Shown: positions 52,356 to 60,702 of the stretch, piece by piece
How the letters are laid out: each line of letters starts with the position of its first letter
How positions within the stretch are numbered: position 1 is the first letter of the stretch
Source of the DNA: DATFVB01 sp963714035
Lineage (GTDB): Bacteria > Acidobacteriota > Thermoanaerobaculia > UBA5066 > DATFVB01
Direction of reading: 5' to 3'
DNA: 64,000 nucleotides
Assembly: GCA_963714035.1 (NCBI GenBank)
Contig: OY970224.1
Location: 1,116,001 to 1,180,000, forward strand
Position numbers and translations under genes: made by a program
The notes under the pieces: generated by a model
What the model was told of the DNA's origin: nothing
The model's input: the letters and a program-made list of their open reading frames with translations, nothing else
The model's database searches: none

Positions 52356-53035
52356 CGCGGCCGCGATCCGCGCTCGAACGCTACGCGCGGTTTCTCGCGA
52401 AAGTGTCCCGGCGCTTCGCGCGGATCGCCGCGAGCCGCCGGGAGGCGGTGGCCTGCCGCCCGGGCTGCTTCGGCTGCTGCGTCGGTCTGTTCGAGATCTC
52501 CGCGCTCGATGCGGCGCTCGCGGCGAGCGGCCTCGCGAAGCTGCCGAAGACGCGCCGCGCGGCGATCGCCCGCCGTGGCGAAGCGATCGCCCGACGAATC
52601 GCCGGAACCTTCCCGGGCGACTCCGCGACCCTGCGACTCGACGTCGACCGGCAGGACGCGTGGGAGCCGTTCTTCGAGCAGACCGCCGGGATCGCGTGTC
52701 CGTTCCTCGAACCGATCGATTCTCGGTCGGCGGCGTCCGCGCCCGCCGCGGCCCGGCGCCGCCGCTGGCCGCAGGGCTTTGCGTGCGCAATCTACGCCGA
52801 TCGCCCCCACGCCTGCCGGACGTTCGGCCTGCCGCTCGCCGATCGCGGCGAAATCGTTTCCGACCCGTGCCGGCTCAACTTCCGGGGCGCGCCGGCATCG
52901 ACGATCGCCTCCTCCGCGCTTCCGCTCTACGAACCCGAAGAGGAGAAGATTGCCCGCGCGGCGGAAGCGGAGGACGGAATCCCCGTCGACGCCGCGACGA
53001 TTCTGCCGGCGGTCGCGAGCGGAAGGTTTCGCTAG
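52352..53035 (+). CDS. YkgJ-family cysteine cluster protein (227 aa)
   Basis: Cysteines are arranged as CRPGCFGCC near residue 35, CPFL near 112, a CAIYADRPHACRTFG block and DPC. This is the zinc- or iron-sulfur-binding cysteine cluster of the YkgJ/UPF0153 family, whose function is unsettled. ATG overlaps the nei stop (ATGA), so lhr, nei and this gene form one coupled unit. Directly after the stop there is a run of eleven C residues. Confidence 0.8.
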   Translation: MTRPRSALERYARFLAKVSRRFARIAASRREAVACRPGCFGCCVGLFEISALDAALAASGLAKLPKTRRAAIARRGEAIARRIAGTFPGDSATLRLDVDRQDAWEPFFEQTAGIACPFLEPIDSRSAASAPAAARRRRWPQGFACAIYADRPHACRTFGLPLADRGEIVSDPCRLNFRGAPASTIASSALPLYEPEEEKIARAAEAEDGIPVDAATILPAVASGRFR

Positions 53036-53071
53036 CGCCCCCCCCCCAGGAATTCGTCAGTGGCCAACATC

Positions 53072-53475
53072 GAGACGCGGTCAGACGGGCTGGAAGACGG
53101 GTTCGGCGGGCTCGCCGGCGGGTAAGGCGTACCGGGGCGTACGTGAGTGCCCCGGAACGGGAATAACGGTAGCGGCGCGCCGGCGGCTTGCGAAGGAGCT
53201 CAATGGCGCGTACCGGGAGCAGATGCCGTTGCGCATCGGGCCCGGGGCGCGACGCAGAGATCGTTCGCAATGCGCCGGCGCCCTTCGGGTTCGGGCGGCG
53301 CAGGGCCATCGGCGGTGTTGCCGCGGCTAGACGATCGCCACCGCATCGCCTTCGCCGCGTCGCCTGGCCGCTGACCATGCGGCGCTCCGAACGCCGCTAT
53401 CGCTATTCCCGCTCCGGGGCACTGACCCGGCGGCGGGCCCGCCGGACCCGTATAACAGCCCGTATCACCGCGTCC
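53072..53475. repeat. Type A palindromic element interrupted by a 276-bp insertion
   Basis: The 446 bases between the cysteine-cluster gene and the sorbosone dehydrogenase-like gene hold no gene. Ends GACGCGGTCAGACGGGCTGG and CCCGTATCACCGCGTCC match the type A elements at 59213 and 59387. Arms GGCGGGCTCGCCGGCGGG and CCCGGCGGCGGGCCCGCC pair around GGCGTACCGGGGCGTACGT. The element is split just past this centre by the unit at 53147-53422. Confidence 0.7.
53147..53422. mobile_element. 276-bp terminal-inverted-repeat element (copy 2)
   Basis: Same length and near-identical sequence to the unit at 24558-24833, with the same terminal repeats (GTGCCCCGGAACGGGAATA and its complement with one change). 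The target site is the corresponding point of a palindromic element of a different end type. No transposase inside. Confidence 0.75.
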
Positions 53476-53481
53476 GATCTC

Positions 53482-54630
53482 TCATCTCCGATAGGAGACG
53501 CGATAGATGACGCCAGCCAGATCGTCCGACACCAGCAACGCTCCGTCCGGCATGACCAGCACGTCGACCGGGCGGCCCCAGACGCGCTCGGAATGCATCC
53601 ATCCCTCCGCGAAGGGAACGTACGACACCGCGCGCCCGTCGTGGACCGCCACGAAGGTGATCCGGTAGCCGACTTTCCGGCTCCGATTCCAGGAGCCGTG
53701 CTCGGCGATGAAGACGCCGCCCCGATACTCCGCGGGGAACATCGTCCCCGTGTAGAAGCGCATTCCGAGAGAAGCGACGTGGGCGCCGAGGTTCTGCGCC
53801 GGAGGGGTGAACTCGGAGCACGGGTGCAGCTTTCCGAGCTCGGGATCCGGAATCGTCCCGCCGTGGCAGTAAGGGAATCCGAAATTCATCCCCGCTTTCG
53901 GCGCGCGATTGAGCTCGTCGGGAGGAGCGTCGTCGCCCAGCCAGTCGCGGCCGTTGTCGGTGAACCAGAGGTCCCTCGTCGCCGGGTCCCAGTCGAACCC
54001 GACGCTGTTCCGGATGCCGCGCGCGAAGACCTCGCGGGTCCCGCCGTCGGGCCGGATTCGCACGATCGTTCCGTAGGGATCCGGACGGACACAGACGTTG
54101 CAGGGAGCTCCGATTCCCATGTAGAGCCAGTTGTCGGGCCCGAAGCGAAGCACCCGCAGGCCATGCCCCTCCTCCGGAGGGAAACCGTCGGCGACGAGCA
54201 CGGGACGCGGCGGCGACGCCAGGTTCCGCTCGATGTCGTCGTACCGCCAGATTTTCTCGACTTCGGCGACGAAGAGCGATCCCGACCGGAAAGCGACGCC
54301 GTTGGGCGCGTGCAGGCCGCGCGCGACGACGAAAGTCCCCTCCGCCTTCGAGCCGCCGGTCCGGTTCGCCAGCGCGTAGACGCTTCCTCCCTTCGTTCCG
54401 ACGAAGACGGTTCCGGCAGGAGAGACGGCCATCGAGCGCGCCTGAGGCACGTCGTCGGCGTACACCTCGATGCGGAAGCCGGGGGGAAGCCCGATGGCGT
54501 CCAGCGGAAGGCGGAGCGCGGCGAAGGCCAGCGGGGCGATCGCCGCCGCGATCCCGATCAGCCCCGCCCACGCTCTCCGCCCCACGCCGCGAGGATAGAC
54601 GATCGGGAGAGCGGAAGGATCCCCATTCAT
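53482..54630 (-). CDS. Sorbosone dehydrogenase / PQQ-type glucose dehydrogenase-like protein (382 aa)
   Basis: A six-bladed beta-propeller of the GDH/L-sorbosone dehydrogenase group. An N-terminal helix (about 19-40) would export or anchor it. Motifs include LPPGFRIEVYADDVPQAR, GLHAPNGVAFRSG, EEGHGLRVLRFGPDNWLYMG, ARGIRNSVGFDWDP, FTDNGRDWLGDD and FIAEHGSWNRS. The conserved histidine and arginine in these loops are those used for PQQ and substrate. It likely oxidises sugars or aldehydes in the periplasm, but some members are inactive. It is followed downstream on the same strand by element-rich noncoding DNA. Confidence 0.85.
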   Translation of the reverse strand: MNGDPSALPIVYPRGVGRRAWAGLIGIAAAIAPLAFAALRLPLDAIGLPPGFRIEVYADDVPQARSMAVSPAGTVFVGTKGGSVYALANRTGGSKAEGTFVVARGLHAPNGVAFRSGSLFVAEVEKIWRYDDIERNLASPPRPVLVADGFPPEEGHGLRVLRFGPDNWLYMGIGAPCNVCVRPDPYGTIVRIRPDGGTREVFARGIRNSVGFDWDPATRDLWFTDNGRDWLGDDAPPDELNRAPKAGMNFGFPYCHGGTIPDPELGKLHPCSEFTPPAQNLGAHVASLGMRFYTGTMFPAEYRGGVFIAEHGSWNRSRKVGYRITFVAVHDGRAVSYVPFAEGWMHSERVWGRPVDVLVMPDGALLVSDDLAGVIYRVSYRR

Positions 54631-54654
54631 GCTCTCCCGGGGAAGACCAGGCGG

Positions 54655-56298
54655 TCATCGCTCCTTCCCCTCCCGTTCGTCGATCGTCCGAAGCATCCGT
54701 GTGGCGTTCTCGTTTCCCGGGTCGAGGACGAGGACTTCGCCGTACGCCTCCCGGGCATGGGCGAAGTCGTCCGCAGCGAGATACGCCTCCCCCAGGCTGT
54801 CGTGCGCGTTCGGGGACTTCGGGTTCCGTCCGGCGTTCGCGCGGAAGACTGCGATCGCGAGCGGGACGCGTCCCTCGAAGAGCAGGCGGTATCCGATCGA
54901 ATTCAGCTCCCGTTCGGTCGCGGCCGCCGTCGCGGCGTCCGCGGGGAATGCGCGCGCGGTTTTCTCGACACCACCCGCGTCGTCGGCCTCGATCGCGGCC
55001 GCCAGAGTCTGCCCGATCGAGCGGTAGCGCTCGATCGCCTCCAGCGCCGGATCGCGTCCGTCCCGATAGTCGGCGAAGGACAGTGGGGCGGGAAGGTCAG
55101 GCGCCGTCCAGCGGCGCCGATCCACCGTCCGGTCGGGCCAGAAGACGCGCGAGACCATCACGGTCGTTCCGCTGTGCGGGAGCACGAGCGGGTCATGGTC
55201 GCCGTACTGGCTCGGCCGGGAGCCCGTCGGTTCGCCGACGAACGTCGGCTCGGCGAAGCGGGAGAGATCGTTGACGAGGTTCTGCGCCGCCGAAAACGTC
55301 GCCCGGCCGATCACGACGAAGAGCTTGCCGCGTTCGTCCAGATGGGAACGCAGGAGGCCTCGCACGATCGGCGTGTTCAGGAAGCCGTTCCCGCCGGAGT
55401 TGCTCCGGATGTCGAGGACGAAGCGGTCGACGGGATGCTCCGCCGCGAAGCGGAAGACGCGCGCGAAGAACGCCGCGACCGGCTCCCCGGGCTTGTTCGC
55501 GACGGCGTTGTAGGACACGTAGAGAAGACGGCGGTCCGGAAGGTAATCCATCGCATAGAGATCGGACGACGCCTTCTGCCAGAGCGGCGCCTCCGCGCCC
55601 GATTCCGCACGCGCGTCCACCCACTCGGCGGGGGTGGCCCACAGAAACGCGCCCGCGTGGCCGTGCCCTCCCTCGCCGAGCGGCACGGATCCCGGAAGCC
55701 GGACGTCGAAGCGGCGCCCGTCCTTTTCCAGCGTCCAGGCCGCCTCCGCCGGCGACCCCAGCCCGACGCCGTGCAGGAGCTCGGGAATTCCGAAGTAGAG
55801 GGGAACGACCTGCTTCAGCCCCTCGTCGTTGTCGTGGGACACCGCTTCCGCGACGCGCCGGAAGGCCTCCTCGACCGGCACGCCTCCCACGGCCACCAGC
55901 TTCGCGCCGACGAGGTCGCGATGCGCGGGTTCGGCCGCCCGGACGAAGAAGCCGTCGGAGAAGGCGTACACCCGCGCGCCGACCGCGTGGAAGCCGAGTT
56001 TCGGGTTGAAGAACGGCGCGAGGCTCGTGTGCCCGTCGCCGACCTTCGCGACCAGGCGCATCAGCCCGACGGCGAATTCCTCGGAGTCGAGCGCCGGGGC
56101 GGCCGCGTCGAGCGCGGAGACCGCCCGCATCCACTCCTCGCGCGAAACGTCGTGAAAGGCGTTCGGATGCAATTTCGGAAGCTCTTCCGCGATCGTGCGG
56201 AGGTCGTCGCGCCGCTCGGCGGTGTCGGCCGGGACCTGCGCCGCGAGCCGGCCGGCGAACGCCGCGCCCAGAACCAGGAACATCCATGGAAACCGCAT
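54655..56298 (-). CDS. S41 (tail-specific type) peptidase with C-terminal TPR (547 aa)
   Basis: A signal peptide (about 1-20, ending RLAAQ) is followed by a polar N-terminal domain, then the S41 protease core: FVLDIRSNSGGNG and the nucleophile serine in IGRATFSAAQN, with FVGEPTGSRPSQYGD. The last 90 residues form TPR-like helices (SPNAHDSLGEAYLAADDFAHAREAYGEVLVLDPG split: AHDSLGEAYLAADDFAHARE). Probably periplasmic. AGGAGG supplies the ribosome site. A dyad resembling the BlaI operator lies in its promoter region, so it is probably part of the BlaI regulon encoded next door. Confidence 0.85.
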   Translation of the reverse strand: MRFPWMFLVLGAAFAGRLAAQVPADTAERRDDLRTIAEELPKLHPNAFHDVSREEWMRAVSALDAAAPALDSEEFAVGLMRLVAKVGDGHTSLAPFFNPKLGFHAVGARVYAFSDGFFVRAAEPAHRDLVGAKLVAVGGVPVEEAFRRVAEAVSHDNDEGLKQVVPLYFGIPELLHGVGLGSPAEAAWTLEKDGRRFDVRLPGSVPLGEGGHGHAGAFLWATPAEWVDARAESGAEAPLWQKASSDLYAMDYLPDRRLLYVSYNAVANKPGEPVAAFFARVFRFAAEHPVDRFVLDIRSNSGGNGFLNTPIVRGLLRSHLDERGKLFVVIGRATFSAAQNLVNDLSRFAEPTFVGEPTGSRPSQYGDHDPLVLPHSGTTVMVSRVFWPDRTVDRRRWTAPDLPAPLSFADYRDGRDPALEAIERYRSIGQTLAAAIEADDAGGVEKTARAFPADAATAAATERELNSIGYRLLFEGRVPLAIAVFRANAGRNPKSPNAHDSLGEAYLAADDFAHAREAYGEVLVLDPGNENATRMLRTIDEREGKER

Positions 56299-56315
56299 GG
56301 CCGCCTCCTGATAAC

Positions 56316-56325
56316 GACAATTGTC
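56316..56325 (-). promoter_or_regulatory. Candidate BlaI-type operator upstream of the S41 peptidase
   Basis: GACAATTGTC is a perfect 10-base dyad in the GACAnnTGTC form also found at the blaI start. It lies 18 bases before the ATG, between a TTGAAT (-35-like) and a TTATCA (-10-like), so a bound repressor would block transcription. Confidence 0.55.
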
Positions 56326-56366
56326 AATATTCAAGACGCGCCGGAAACCGCGTTCCGATGCGCGAT

Positions 56367-57299
56367 TCATTTCGACGTCTTCCCGAAATGAGACGCCGCC
56401 CCGGCGGGAGGACGCACGCCCGGCAGCAGCAATGCCGTCGCGGCCGCGAGCGCCAGGGTGGCGAGGACGGGGCGTCGGCCGAACCTTCGCTCCGTCCGGG
56501 AGAGACGGCGAAGCCTTCGGTCGAGCTCTTCGGCGGGCCCGGTCGCCGCCGCCGTGCCCGCCGGTCGGCCGGCGCCGGCCAGCGCCGCCGCCACGAGCGC
56601 CCGGGCGTACACGTCCGCCGGCAGAGCCCGCACGACGGAGTCGTCGCACCGCTCTTCGCGAGCCTCCCGTCGGCGCGCCACCACCGCCCGAACGAGCGGA
56701 TGGAACCACCAGAATGCCGAAACGATCGACTCGAACGCGTTCATCGCGGGGTCGCGCCGCGCGAGATGGACCGTTTCGTGGAGCACGATGCTCCGGATCT
56801 CCGCGACTCCGAGAGCCCCCACGAGCGCTTCCGGCAGGAGCACGGCCGGACGCCGGCCGCCGACCGCGCACGGCACGGGGACCTCGGCGGAGATCCTCAC
56901 GTCCGCGCCGGCGGACTCGGATGTCCCGGCCGCGAAGGGCCGAGACCGGACGACCCAGCCGCGCGCCCGCCGTCGAGCCGCCGCGAGCCGCGCGAGCGCG
57001 GCCGCACCGCCCGCGACGTGGAGAACCGCGACGGCGGCGCAAGCTCCGACTCCCATCCGCGAAAAGAACGCCCTCGGCGCCGCCTCGAAACGGCTGAAGA
57101 GGCCGGTCGGGAACGGCAGCATCGGCGGAAGGATGAATTTCGCGAGCGCGATCGAGAGGAGCGCCGAGCGGAAGCGGGGCGACGAGTGCCGCGCGGCGGA
57201 AGCTGCGGTGAGAAGAATGCCGGAGACGAGCGTTCCCTGGATCGTCATCTGAAAGAGATGGAGGGCCCATTCGCGGACGAGGACGGCGCCGGGGCTCAC
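56367..57299 (-). CDS. BlaR1/M56-family membrane metallopeptidase (310 aa)
   Basis: Several membrane helices flank an M56 zinc-protease domain with VLHETVHLARRDP (HExxH) and a following acidic segment REERCDDSVV. A final helix leads to a short tail ending HFGKTSK; the penicillin-binding sensor domain of true BlaR1 is missing. Such proteins cleave the paired BlaI-type repressor when activated. GTG 57299 overlaps the repressor stop (GTGA). Confidence 0.85.
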   Translation of the reverse strand: MSPGAVLVREWALHLFQMTIQGTLVSGILLTAASAARHSSPRFRSALLSIALAKFILPPMLPFPTGLFSRFEAAPRAFFSRMGVGACAAVAVLHVAGGAAALARLAAARRRARGWVVRSRPFAAGTSESAGADVRISAEVPVPCAVGGRRPAVLLPEALVGALGVAEIRSIVLHETVHLARRDPAMNAFESIVSAFWWFHPLVRAVVARRREAREERCDDSVVRALPADVYARALVAAALAGAGRPAGTAAATGPAEELDRRLRRLSRTERRFGRRPVLATLALAAATALLLPGVRPPAGAASHFGKTSK

Positions 57300-57721
57300 G
57301 CGCCCTCCCGCCGGCCGCGCTCCCGAAGAGAGTCCACGAGGCGCCGGAGCTCATCGATCTCCCTGTCGGACGTCGGCTCGGCATACAAAGTGGAGACGAC
57401 CGACAGGCGGTCGCCCCCGAAGACGCGCCGCACCAGACGGCGAAGGACTCCCCGCAGCGCCGCGCCGGACCGGTCCGACGCCCGATAGAGGAAGGCCTTC
57501 CCCACGGGGGACGGCCTTCGCGCGACCAGTCCCTTGGCCTCCAGACGGCGGAGCAGCGTCGCGACCGAGGAATGGGACAGGGGCCGGGTCGTCCGGAGGG
57601 CATCCCGGATGCTCCGCGCGTCGAGCTCTCCCCTTTTCCGCAGGCAGGCGAGGACTTCCAGCTCCGCTTCCGGAGGAACGCTGCCGGCGCCGCCGCCCGT
57701 CGATCGATTCGATCGTGACAT
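57296..57721 (-). CDS. BlaI/MecI-family transcriptional repressor (141 aa)
   Basis: An N-terminal winged helix (AELEVLACLRKRGELDARSI, LSHSSVATLLRRLEAKGLV) is followed by a dimerising C-terminal helical part (VSTLYAEPTSDREIDELRRL), the BlaI/MecI layout. It is coupled to an M56 protease gene that would inactivate it by cleavage. Its start codon overlaps a GACAnnTGTC dyad also present before the S41 peptidase gene, which suggests autorepression and control of that gene. Confidence 0.88.
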   Translation of the reverse strand: MSRSNRSTGGGAGSVPPEAELEVLACLRKRGELDARSIRDALRTTRPLSHSSVATLLRRLEAKGLVARRPSPVGKAFLYRASDRSGAALRGVLRRLVRRVFGGDRLSVVSTLYAEPTSDREIDELRRLVDSLRERGRREGA

Positions 57722-57726
57722 CTGTC
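57717..57726 (-). promoter_or_regulatory. Candidate BlaI-type operator at the repressor start
   Basis: GACATCTGTC overlaps the ATG of the repressor gene; CATATC a few bases upstream may be the -10 of a leaderless mRNA. The dyad form matches that at 56316 and the TACAnnTGTA class of known BlaI/MecI operators in half-site spacing. Confidence 0.5.
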
Positions 57727-57769
57727 GATATGAGACGCCGGCCGACGGGAAAGGTTTCGCGGCGCGCCC

Positions 57770-58669
57770 TCAGGACGCCGGGAACGCCGTCCGGACCCGG
57801 ATGGCTCCCGGCAGGACGGAGAACGACACCGGGAATTCGGGCCGCCGGATCTCGCCGTCGGCGTGCGCGAAAAGAGGCCGATCCGCGGATACCGTGAAGG
57901 CGGCGCTGCGGGCGAAGGCCGCGCGGGGATGGCGGCGGTGGGCGCCCGTGAGCGCCTTCGGAAGAGTCGCGAGCGTTTTCCACCGGCCGAGCCGCCCGAA
58001 GAAACAGGCGTCGAGGAGGCCGTCGTCCGGGCGCGCGTCCGGCGTCAGAAGGAACCCTCCGCCGCACGAGGGCCCGTTGCCGATCGCGCAGAGGAGGGCC
58101 GGCTCCTCCCGGCGGAAGCCTGCGGCCGAAAGCGTCAGCACGGGCGGCTCGAACGTCGCGATCGTCGCGATGGCGGAGACCAGGTAGGCCGGCAGGCCGC
58201 GAAGGCGCGTGAATTCCTTCGACCGGGCGGCGGCCGCGCCATCGAGTCCGATGCCGACCCCGTTGAAGAACAGTTCTTCCCCGAAGACGCCGAGATCGAA
58301 ACGCCTCTCGACGCCGGAACAGGCGGCGTCGACGGAATCCAGGAGGCCCTTCGGCGAACCGATCGTCCGCGCGGCGTCGTTGCCGCCTCCTCCCGGCAGG
58401 AAGGCGAGCACCCCGCGCCCGCCGCTCGCGCCGAGCGCCTGGACCACCTCGTGGACCGTCCCGTCGCCGCCGAGCACGGCCACGACTCCATCCGCCTCCG
58501 CCTCCGCGAACTCGCGCGCGAGCTCCGTCGCGTGGCCGGGCGCAAGGGTCCGGACGATCTCGAAATCCGCGCCGCGCTCGCGCAACCGCCGTGCGACGGC
58601 GGCGGCCTGCGACCGCGCCCGGCCGTTCCCCGCGGCGGGATTCAGCACGACCCGGATGGGCGCATTCAC
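57770..58669 (-). CDS. Diacylglycerol kinase-family lipid kinase (299 aa)
   Basis: The DAGK catalytic pattern is clear: VVLNPAAGNGRA at the N-terminus, then VVAVLGGDGTVHEVVQAL and LPGGGGNDAARTIG. The C-terminal half has the YegS/DgkB-like beta sandwich with FNGVGIGLDG. These enzymes phosphorylate diacylglycerol or related lipids at the membrane. GTG 58669 is the start; it diverges from the deformylase gene with only 20 bases between. Confidence 0.9.
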   Translation of the reverse strand: MNAPIRVVLNPAAGNGRARSQAAAVARRLRERGADFEIVRTLAPGHATELAREFAEAEADGVVAVLGGDGTVHEVVQALGASGGRGVLAFLPGGGGNDAARTIGSPKGLLDSVDAACSGVERRFDLGVFGEELFFNGVGIGLDGAAAARSKEFTRLRGLPAYLVSAIATIATFEPPVLTLSAAGFRREEPALLCAIGNGPSCGGGFLLTPDARPDDGLLDACFFGRLGRWKTLATLPKALTGAHRRHPRAAFARSAAFTVSADRPLFAHADGEIRRPEFPVSFSVLPGAIRVRTAFPAS

Positions 58670-58674
58670 TGGGA

Positions 58675-58680
58675 TATTCT
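58675..58680 (+). promoter_or_regulatory. Putative -10 box of def
   Basis: TATTCT ends 9 bases before ATG 58690; no ribosome site lies between. The same short interval must also carry the promoter of the divergent lipid kinase gene. Confidence 0.35.
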
Positions 58681-58689
58681 TCGCTTCCC

Positions 58690-59205
58690 ATGATTCTGAA
58701 GGTTTCCAAGCTCGGGGTCAACGTCCTGCGCGAGGTCACGGTCGAAGTTGACCCGAAGGCCGTCGCGAAGGGGTTGTTCGAGCCGTTCGTCGAAATGCTC
58801 CTCGACACGATGCGGGAGTACGACGGCACCGGGATCGCGGCCCCGCAGGTGTTCACCGGGCTCCGCGTGTTCCTCTACGAGGTCGTCCCGGAGCGCCGGA
58901 ACAAGAAGGAAAAGGCGGTCCCCCCGACCGTCTACTTCAACGCCCGATACGAGCCGATCGGCGACGAGGTCGAGACCGACTCCGAAGGGTGCCTCTCGGT
59001 TCCGTTCCTCTGGGGCGGCGAGGTTCCCCGCCACAAGAAAATCCGCGTCCGCGCCCTCGACCGGAAGGGAAAGCCGGTCGCCTTCGAAGCCGAAGGCTTC
59101 CACGCCCGGGTCCTGCAACACGAGATCGACCATCTGGACGGGATCGTGTATCTGGACCGGATGAAGGATCTGAAGAGCCTTTCCTACACCGTCAAGTTCG
59201 GCTGA
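58690..59205 (+). CDS. def: Peptide deformylase (171 aa)
   Basis: Removes the formyl group from nascent N-terminal methionine. All three motifs are present: GTGIAAPQ at 46-53, EGCLS at 99-103 with the metal cysteine, and HEIDH at 144-148 with the two histidines. Length fits the family. An insertion with NKKEKAVPP lies before motif 2. It is followed by two inverted palindromic elements. Confidence 0.94.
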   Translation: MILKVSKLGVNVLREVTVEVDPKAVAKGLFEPFVEMLLDTMREYDGTGIAAPQVFTGLRVFLYEVVPERRNKKEKAVPPTVYFNARYEPIGDEVETDSEGCLSVPFLWGGEVPRHKKIRVRALDRKGKPVAFEAEGFHARVLQHEIDHLDGIVYLDRMKDLKSLSYTVKFG

Positions 59206-59212
59206 GCAGAGC

Positions 59213-59340
59213 AGGCGCGGTGATACGCACGGTTATACGGGACGCGGACGCCCCGGCGAAGGGCTCAACGTACGCACCGGTACGCCTCGCCCTCCGCCGG
59301 CACCTCCGCGCGCGTCTTCCCGTACGTCTGACCGCGCCTC
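59213..59340. repeat. Palindromic interspersed element, type A, forward
   Basis: Ends GGCGCGGTGATACGCACGG plus TTATACGGG, and CCCGTACGTCTGACCGCGCC. Inner arms GCGGACGCCCCGGCG and CGCCGGCACCTCCGC pair around AACGTACGCACCGGTACGCC. First of two copies in opposite orientation that fill the 328-base space after def. Confidence 0.8.
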
Positions 59341-59386
59341 GAGTATGGCTCGGTTCCGAACCGCCTGTCGTTATATCCGCGACGCT

Positions 59387-59514
59387 GAGGCGCGTTCAGA
59401 CGGGTTGGAAGACGGGCGCGAAGCGCCGGTCCGCGCCCCGAGGCGTACAAAGAGGTACGTTGAGGGCGCGGACCGGCGCTTCGCGTCCCGTATAACGACC
59501 CGTATCAACGCGCC
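59387..59514. repeat. Palindromic interspersed element, type A, inverted
   Basis: The reverse orientation of the unit at 59213, ending in CCCGTATCAACGCGCC. Its inner arms GCGAAGCGCCGGTCCGCG and CGCGGACCGGCGCTTCGC are perfectly complementary yet unrelated in sequence to those of the neighbour, although the centre (AGGCGTACAAAGAGGTACGT) and ends are shared. Confidence 0.8.
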
Positions 59515-59516
59515 CG

Positions 59517-59552
59517 GCACCGACATCTCGTCGTCAGGCGAGATGTCGGTGC
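59517..59552. terminator. 14-bp perfect stem at the end of the CoA-binding gene
   Basis: GCACCGACATCTCG and CGAGATGTCGGTGC pair perfectly around an 8-base loop that contains the stop codon of the minus-strand gene. No U-run follows, so it may be a message-end stabiliser or Rho-type stop region rather than a classical terminator. Confidence 0.5.
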
Positions 59553-59971
59553 TCCACCATGATGCATTTGTTCTGGACGACCGTCAGCCCCGCCGCCCTC
59601 GCCTTCTCGGCCGCTTCGTCGTGCGCCAGACCGAGCTGCATCCAGACCGATTTCGCGCCGGCGGCGATCGCCTCGTCCACGATCCCGGGAATGGCCTCGA
59701 CGCGGCGGAACACGTCGACAATGTCGATCGGCACGGGAACGCTCGCGAGATCGGGATAGGCCTTCTCGCCGAGCACCTCCCCGTGCAGCGCCGGGTTCAC
59801 CGGGATCACCCGGTAGCCGTGATCCTGCAGATACGCCGCGATCCGATGGCTGTCGCGGGACGGCTTCTCCGACAGCCCGACGACGGCGATCGTCTTCGCG
59901 TCGCGCAGCATCCGGCGCATCTCCTCGCCCGACGCGTTCCTCTTCGGCAGCTCGCAGACCGGGTCGCTCAT
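59534..59971 (-). CDS. CoA-binding (YccU-type) protein (145 aa)
   Basis: A single Rossmann CoA-binding domain: TIAVVGLSEKPSRDSH, GYRVIPVNPALHGEVLGEKAYPDL, IDIVDVFRR and KSVWMQLGLAHDEAAEKA. The C-terminus NKCIMVEHRHL matches the group. These proteins resemble the CoA-ligase alpha domain; their role is unclear. ATG 59971 has GGGAGG upstream, so a longer open frame to 60028 is rejected. Confidence 0.9.
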   Translation of the reverse strand: MSDPVCELPKRNASGEEMRRMLRDAKTIAVVGLSEKPSRDSHRIAAYLQDHGYRVIPVNPALHGEVLGEKAYPDLASVPVPIDIVDVFRRVEAIPGIVDEAIAAGAKSVWMQLGLAHDEAAEKARAAGLTVVQNKCIMVEHRHLA

Positions 59972-60040
59972 CGAAACCTCCCGGAACCTATTGTCCGACC
60001 CCGCCGTGGGAAACGCCAGCCGGCCCACTCGAAGTATCTC

Positions 60041-60081
60041 GCCGCGTTAAGCGACGCGGAACGCGATCGCTTCAACTCGGC
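60041..60081. repeat. Palindrome of the TTAAGCG type (copy 2)
   Basis: GCCGCGTTAAGCG and CGCTTCAACTCGGC pair imperfectly around an A/C/G loop; the same arms appear at 41497. Next to it CTCGATGCATCG recalls the outer end of the type B elements. It sits in the divergent gap before nuoB2. Confidence 0.5.
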
Positions 60082-60132
60082 GACGCCGCACTCGATGCAT
60101 CGCCGCGCCCGACATTGATATATTCGGAGGCG

Positions 60133-60698
<566 letters not shown>

Positions 60699-60702
<4 letters not shown>

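Noticed and set aside
53188..56391. A 1067-codon plus-strand open frame
   Set aside because: It runs through a noncoding repeat and antisense to the sorbosone dehydrogenase-like and S41 peptidase genes; the composition is that of an antisense shadow.
56367..57721. A beta-lactam resistance operon
   Set aside because: The M56 protein has no penicillin-binding sensor domain and no beta-lactamase is present; the linked output gene is an S41 peptidase.
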